Part shown: positions 58,059-64,000 of the stretch, one piece after another
Numbering within the stretch: the first letter of the stretch is position 1
Layout of the letters: the number at the start of each line of letters is the position of its first letter
From: Terfezia claveryi
Taxonomy: Eukaryota > Ascomycota > Pezizomycetes > Pezizales > Pezizaceae
DNA length: 64,000 nt
Assembly (NCBI GenBank): GCA_015179025.1
Contig: WHUX01000012.1
Coordinates: forward strand, 1 to 64,000
Direction: 5' to 3'
Notes under the pieces: model-generated
What the model was told of the DNA's origin: nothing
Seen by the model: only the letters and a program-made list of their open reading frames with translations
Databases searched by the model: none
Made by a program: the position numbers and the translations under genes

Positions 58059-60118
58059 TTAGTCCTCCTCCCCTGCAGTATCATACACTGAACCATGATC
58101 ACCCAGATCTGCCTTCCCCGGCTGCAAGTAAAGATTACCACCTTGCTCTTCCTCTTCATCCTCGACAGTATCCCATCTCACGGGGCTCCTTGACCTAGTG
58201 AAACTATGCGCCACCGAGGGCGCCCCCGATGGCGCCTCCGATGCTCCTCCTCTACGCTCCCCTCGCTGTGTACGCTCTGACTCTGCCTCCGAATCTTCCT
58301 CATACCTCGTAACCGCCACAGTAGGAGGCCTCTCAAGGTGATCATAGCTCCCTCCTAATGGTCCAGCACCCTCAGAATCAGATCCCTCAGCCGATGCTGA
58401 ACTATGACATCTCGCGCGGGGAAACACTGGCTCGTTGTGCTGAAGGTGGTGGTGATCGTCATCTTCGTTCTCTTCCACTAGTGTTTCTGTGAGCTTGGCA
58501 ATATCCCCCTCATCGACAATGCTATCTTGTCTACCTTCGTCATCAGATTCATCCTTGCCATTCTCATTGCCTCCATCACTTTCAAACCCAACCTTTTTTG
58601 AGCTACCAGCCGCCACATCTTCAGAGAAATTGTCTCCCAGTCCACCCTTCCATGGCCGGCACTTTTTGATGAGTGTATTACACCGCAGACACTCCCACCC
58701 CTCACCTTCCTCGAGAGCAATTTTCGAGGTAATGCAGATGTAGCAGTATAGATGTCCACAAGGGATAGCCTCATATGGATTTGTAACATCAGTGCTTCCA
58801 CCAGCACCAGGACCTTTCCCCTCTGCATCCGCACTAGTCTCTTTGAAACATATAGCACAGGTCTTCTCTGGTAGGAAACTCAGCTCTCCCCTTCTATCCT
58901 TAAGAATAGAAGAGTCCTCATTGCCGCTTGAGCCGAAGGATTTCGCTTTCCGTATAATTCTGGAATACCAACGGCGCCAGCGTCCAATTTTAACGACAGG
59001 AAGTATGAAAAGGAGGAACTCGGTGAAAGCGTGCCAGACAAGTTGACGATTGAGGTATTCGAAGGAGACTTCTCGGGAAACCATATGATTGGGGGCGGCT
59101 AGGCGGAGACGGAGGATACGGTCGAGAATTGTGCGGTGGTGGCCATTCTTAAGGAAGAGGAGGAAGGAGACGAGGGTAGCAAAGGAGTGAAGAGTACTGA
59201 GATGCTCTAAAATGTCCGAAAGTTTCCTTGTTACCGGTGATTCCTATTGGGTGGGGTTTTATGTTAGAAAGAAGCCGCAATGAACACAGGATGAGGTTTT
59301 ACATCTTCAGGATTAGATCTAGCTTGCAGCCAAAGGTTTAACCGAGTATAGAAATACCTCCCACCAACGGTAATCAATCCATATAAAACTTTTTGTGTCT
59401 TTGAAGGGGCCTTGAAACCAGCCATCCTACCCACTCTGGCATCCACATACTTCAGGTTCTGCAAAGCAGCACCATATGTCGCATTGTTATCCCAAATCGT
59501 AAGCTTGAATAACGCCAGCCTCAGAATGGCCATTAACTCCGGTTCAAAGGAATCCTTCAATGACGGCCGAAAATATTTCAGTCCTCCCCATAGCTGCTGT
59601 TTCAGCAGATCCAATAGCTCCTCATCTAGTAGCTCCGTATCAAGCTGACCTACACGAAAAGCTGGTTTTGTCGCCACATTTCCGAGGACCCCGACTCCGG
59701 CGAAGTTGCGATTGAAGATAGCTCGTGGAGTGTAGCTTGCTAGATTTGCGCGTTGGGGTTGTCCAGCGACCACTCGGGACTGGGCGCGTTGCAGACCTGT
59801 CGGCAAGGTTGCTGCGATCGCAGATGACAGAGCTGAAGTGATCGGAGACGTTGTAGCTTCAACCATCTCGTCCGAATTAGTGATTGATGCCAATAGCTTT
59901 CCTCTAGGAGGAAAGCGTGGTGGGGGTGCTGCTGCTGCGTGTGAGGGAACAATTAAGGTTACAGCGGGTAAGTGGAGGGTTGTGTTTGTTGTTTTAGGTG
60001 GATGGATGGTCGGCTCCTGCTTACTTCGCTTTGGCAGCCTCGGTAACGGGAAACTTAGCGTAGAGTTGAGTCTGCTGGAAGCTGAAAACTTAAAATCTGT
60101 GTCCAAATCTGTGTCCAA
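58059..60118 (-). CDS. PEX2: Peroxin-2, RING E3 ligase of the peroxisome membrane
   Basis: CDS complement(join(58059..59243, 59303..60118)), up to 666 aa; the 59 nt phase-0 intron (GTAAAA, CTAAC, CAATAG) joins ARSNPED to ESPVTRKLSDILEHL. The Pex2/Pex12 domain covers the middle (QLDTELLDEELLDLLKQQ, GLKYFRPSLK, LKNGHHRTILDRILRL, HMVSREVSFEYLNRQ). A C3HC4 RING lies at about 401-460: CAICF, IPCGHLYCYIC, ECLRC. Pex2, Pex10 and Pex12 form the ubiquitin ligase that recycles the import receptor Pex5. The C-terminal 200 residues are acidic and disordered, longer than usual. The N-terminus is uncertain: ATG 59866 would give 582 aa, and GTAAGC...CACGCAG near 60024-59945 could be a further intron. Confidence 0.88.
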
Positions 60119-60905
60119 TGGCAGTGCGTGGTTTCGCAGGCAGGGGGTTTAGGAATTTCCCATGGCTCTGCGTTTCAGAATTATCGACAGATCGTTCCAG
60201 GCAGTCGATAGTGTCTGAGCTGTTTCAAAAGAGCAAAAATCCGGTGTATTTAGGTAGACCACCCTGGCTGGCGTTTTGAAGAATATCATGTGGGGAATTG
60301 CACAAGGCTCTGGCAGTCCGTAGTCCGTTTTTCCAACTTGAGGGGATATTAGGCAAGCACGCCTGAGCAGCGTAGGTGATTAGGCATCGAATGAAGAGCC
60401 AGAAGTCGTATAGGCAGCAGACGTTGTATATCATGTGGTGCATACTGCGAGATCGGCGAAATGTGGATTAAGGAGCGGTGGTGTTGTGCCTGAGCGTGTT
60501 GAATATAAGGATTTGGAGCAGTCCAGTTAGAAGGTTCGGAACAGAGCAGTGTCGCAGTGTAGTCACAGTGTAAACCCTCTGCCATATATATATCGACTCT
60601 GCTCCTTGTCCCATGCTCTCTCCGTTTTATGGAACTTTCTCTGATAACCTAGAAGGCTACGGACAAACCGGTGGATTGCTTGCGTAAGTGTAGACCTTCG
60701 CTTTCTCGGAAACTCCCGCCCGCACATCGGTCTCTCACGCTGACACTTAGGGAAAGGTCAAGGTACAACCGGACAAGGTACCACGAAAACAGCAATACGA
60801 CTTACGACAACTCTGAGGTGAACCGCATTACTTCAACACCTGGTTTCTGGGGAAATTAGAAGGCCGGAGCAGCCAGTCCAACGTCCTTCATACGCCGCCA
60901 CCATC
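60119..60905. promoter_or_regulatory. Divergent promoter between PEX2 and KAP120
   Basis: Spacer between two divergent genes. TATATATATC lies near 60584. No other gene is seen. Confidence 0.55.
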
Positions 60906-63900
60906 ATGGATGCAGATAGCGTTCCCCTCAGGCACGGAACTTTACTTGAGGTTCTCCAGGCTGCAAGCTCTCCATCCCAGCAGCTCGTGCAGTCGGCATC
61001 GACCCAGCTCAGCAAGTGGGAAACGACAGACGCAAGATTATGGTCACTACTACAGGTTGGATCCTGAAGTTGGAGGAACTATGAATATCGCTAACACCCC
61101 GGCCCCTAGGATGCCTACTTGGATCAAAGTTTACCTACAGAGGTTCGGTGGATTGCAATTTTGACTCTAAAAAATGGCGTAGATAAATATTGGAGGAAAT
61201 CTGCCAAAAAGTGTGCCCGGATTTCCTATCCCCCTAGTTGCATAGCTAACCTCCCCAAGCTCTATACCGAAAGAAATCAAGGAACTTATCAGAAACCGGC
61301 TACTTTCCTCAATTGACGAACAGTCACCTCAATTAGCAGTTCAGAATGCTGTGGTCATTGGGAAAATATCTAGGCAGGATTATCCGCTTGACTGGCCTGA
61401 TGTTTTCCCTCGGCTCACCGCAATCATTCGAACATGCTCAAATGATATCAACCAAGAAAACGCACTCAAACTTACAAGAGTCCTGCAAATTCTTCTCCAT
61501 GTCATTAAGGAACAGTCTTCAGGAAAGTTGCCACGGGCAAGGGCTAACCTCCAGACAATCACACCAGAACTGTTCAGTGTCCTAGGGAATGTATATGTCA
61601 GATGTGTAGAGATGTGGGCCCCCACAAGTTCTCCAGCGCCAGAACTACTATTGATCTCATTATTATGCTTGAAAGTGCTTCGGCGACTTCTTGTCTCTGG
61701 ATTTGAGTTTCCAAATAGGCACGAGAGTGTGGGACAATTCTGGCAGATCCTGCAACAACATCTGGCATCTTTCTTAAATTTGACGAGTGGTACCGGTGAG
61801 TACGTGAAAGGCGTACGGAAGCATGTGATACATTTGGGCAAGATCTTTCTAGAGATGAGCAGGATACACCAACTTCCCTTCTTCTTACTACCAGGTTCAA
61901 TAGAGCTCGTAAAATCATACTGGGGCTTGGTAGTAGCTCATGGGGAGACATTGGCAAGCACAAAACCAATAGGCGCATCTGGAACTAGGCGATCAGAGAA
62001 TGATGAACAGGAGGATGGTGATGAGGAATTCAGAGAAAAGGTGGCATTGCATGGGATGCTGCTGTATTGGGGCTGCGTCAAAGCAGTTTACCAACCTACT
62101 CCAACCTACAGATGTATTATACCTCATAGACCGGGTTTTAACACCGATTGCACTGCTGATTCTATTCACAGATCGCCATAACCAAGAGAAGGAAGAGCGA
62201 GCTACAGCAGTGGAGTTGTTGAAGTCAGAGCTCCTCAATGAACAGATCCTTATCAGCTGTATGGAAGTTTTGGTATCAAAGTATTTTATGCTGAGGAAGG
62301 GGGACCTTGAAGGGTGGGAAGAGGATCCTGAAGCTTGGAGCATGGCATGGGAGGATGCAAGTGAGAGTTGGGAGTTTCTCATTCGCCCCTGCGCGGAGAA
62401 GCTATTTATGGATCTGGTGGCTCATGAAAAGACAAAGCTTGCCGGGCCCCTAAAGCAAGTGTTCGACTCATGCTCTAGTAAGTTCACTCGTTTGTTCTTA
62501 ACAGTCACGGGCCCTGATAATTGTATAGCTCCACAACACCAAGATATTTTGTTTAAAGATGCAGTCTACACAGCAATAGGTTTAGCTGCCGCTGTTCTTC
62601 AACAAGATGTGAATCTAGATTTTGATGCGTTCATGACCAATACCCTCGTTCCTGAAGTACAGATATCCCAGCCATGGTACAACATTCTCCGCAGACGTGT
62701 AGCCATTTTGATCGGTCAATGGGTGACTGTCAAAATTTCCGTCGGCTCTAGGCCAACCGTGTACAAAATCTATCAACACCTCCTCGAGAAGTCAGATCCA
62801 CAAAATGATTTGGTAGTCCGGTTAACGGCAGCTCGAAGCTTGAAATATGCAATTAATGATTGGGATTTCAATATCGAGGGCTTTCTACCGTTCGCAGATG
62901 ACATGTTTGAGAAGCTATTAGGACTGATGGACGAGGTAGAGACGACAGAGACGAAGATGGCTATTCTGAATGTAATTGGGAAGATGATCAATAGGCTTGA
63001 CGAAAAGGTAGAGCCATTTGCTGAGAGGGTGGTGGAGATTATACCGCCGCTGTGGGAGGCAACAGGAGAGGAGCATATATTTAAGCAGGCTATCTTAGTG
63101 GTGCTTACGAAGGTGGTTAATGCGATGAGAGAGAAAAGTGTGAAATTTCATCATATGGTTTTGCCGTTGATCAAATTCGGAGTAGAGTCAGGAACCGTGA
63201 GTTACCCTCAACTTCACAATTTTTCTACAATAGTACGACTGACCTTTCCGCCGTTAGGGTATGCAAGTATACCTCCTCGAGGAAGGGTTGGAACTATGGG
63301 ATATCACTATCAAAAATACGCCCACCCCCGCTCCCCACGCTCTCCTCGAGCTCGTACCCTATATCTTCCCCCTGGCTGAAATGGGCTCCGAAACCCTCCG
63401 CAAGGTCCTTGAGATCACTGAATCCTACATTATTCTCGCCCCGCGGGAAATGATCGTTCACTACCGAGAACCTCTATTCATGGTCTTCGCCTCTCTCATT
63501 GGTGACCTCAAATCGGAGCCCAACCGTGTTGTTACAGGTGCAGTCGAAAGGGTGCTTGGCGCTGCTGGAAACGACGAGGAAGCGGTTCAAACAATTGTGA
63601 AGAGCATGCTTGATAGCGGATTTTTGCCGAAGGTATTCCAGGGTGTACATGGAAATTGGGAGGCTAGACAAACTACTGGACCGAAGAAAAAGTATAGCAA
63701 GGTCGATGGAATTATATTGACTAGTTATCTTCAGGTCCTGTCTAGGATCGTGTTGGGAAGCACGCGAGTGTTTGTTGGAGTGGTAGAATATATTGGGCAG
63801 AGGACGGGAGAGGGATTTGAGAAGACTATGGAGTGGTTGTTGGATGAGTGGTTTCACCATGTGCGTGAGGAGGTACCCTATTGGGTATTACTAGTTTTAA

Positions 63901-64000
63901 AGGTTTGTTATGCGCGAAATCATATTGCTAACGTCTCGTAATCATATCAGTTTGGAAATATGGGCTACGCAAAAACCCGCAAACTCAATCTTCTCGCTTT
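60906..64000 (+). CDS. KAP120: Importin beta-family karyopherin KAP120/importin-11 (3' end beyond window)
   Basis: CDS join(60906..61055, 61110..61210, 61260..62113, 62172..63196, 63258..63902, 63951..>64000), 941 aa so far. This karyopherin carries cargo, including ribosome-assembly factors in yeast, through nuclear pores. The N-terminal importin-beta domain is visible: LLQ-DAYLDQSLPTEVRWIAIL, NGVDKYWRKSAK-NSIPKEIKELIRNRLL. HEAT-repeat helices follow throughout. The joins PTYR-YRHNQEKEE, SGT-GMQVYLLEEGLELW and LLVLK-FGNMGYAKTRKL are supported by family conservation. The introns are 54, 49, 58, 61 and 48 nt. The 3' splice site of intron 2 (CCCCAAG) was chosen because it alone restores frame. 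Confidence 0.9.

Noticed and set aside
59740..59952. Minus-strand 70-codon frame
   Set aside because: It is a shadow of the PEX2 N-terminal exon in another frame.

Overview
The window is nuclear DNA of a filamentous ascomycete. The genes have short GT-AG introns (48-183 nt) with CTAAC or CTGAC-like branch sites, the products are ordinary fungal housekeeping proteins, and the gene-poor stretches are filled with Ty3/gypsy chromoviruses, palindromic elements and small inverted-repeat elements. A transposon-rich Pezizomycete such as a truffle relative would fit, but nothing here proves the genus.

Positions 1 to about 16,100 are a transposon nest. An old, heavily mutated gypsy element (plus strand) is broken twice: by a 2.6 kb palindromic (foldback-like) element at about 777-3408, and by a complete chromovirus (minus strand, 4671-11912) with 1.1 kb LTRs and the 5 bp target duplication ACAAG. 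Both gypsy elements carry nonsense codons and transitions of the kind left by cytosine deamination (RIP-like).

Positions 17,500-32,720 are gene-dense: a large F-box protein with a polyglutamine run and a C-terminal CaaX box; an unrecognised coiled-coil protein; a RidA-family protein with a mitochondrial leader and a 14 nt exon; an RBM8A/Y14-type exon-junction protein; and an SWT1-like PIN-domain RNA endonuclease.

Positions 32,720-45,870 are gene-poor and AT-rich. They hold relics of a copper amine oxidase and an alpha/beta-hydrolase, a small TA-flanked MITE, a perfect 28 bp hairpin and one intron-containing tRNA-Leu(CAG).

Positions 45,875-64,000 are gene-dense again: two unrecognised nuclear-type proteins, the RPD3 class I histone deacetylase, ribosomal protein uL14 with two telobox promoter elements, a TED1/CDC1-type ER phosphoesterase with a dilysine tail, peroxin PEX2, and a KAP120/importin-11 gene cut by the window edge. 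These genes do not form a pathway; they are unlinked housekeeping functions (chromatin, RNA quality control, translation, GPI remodelling, peroxisome import, nuclear import). Exon coordinates were built by hand from splice motifs and family conservation.
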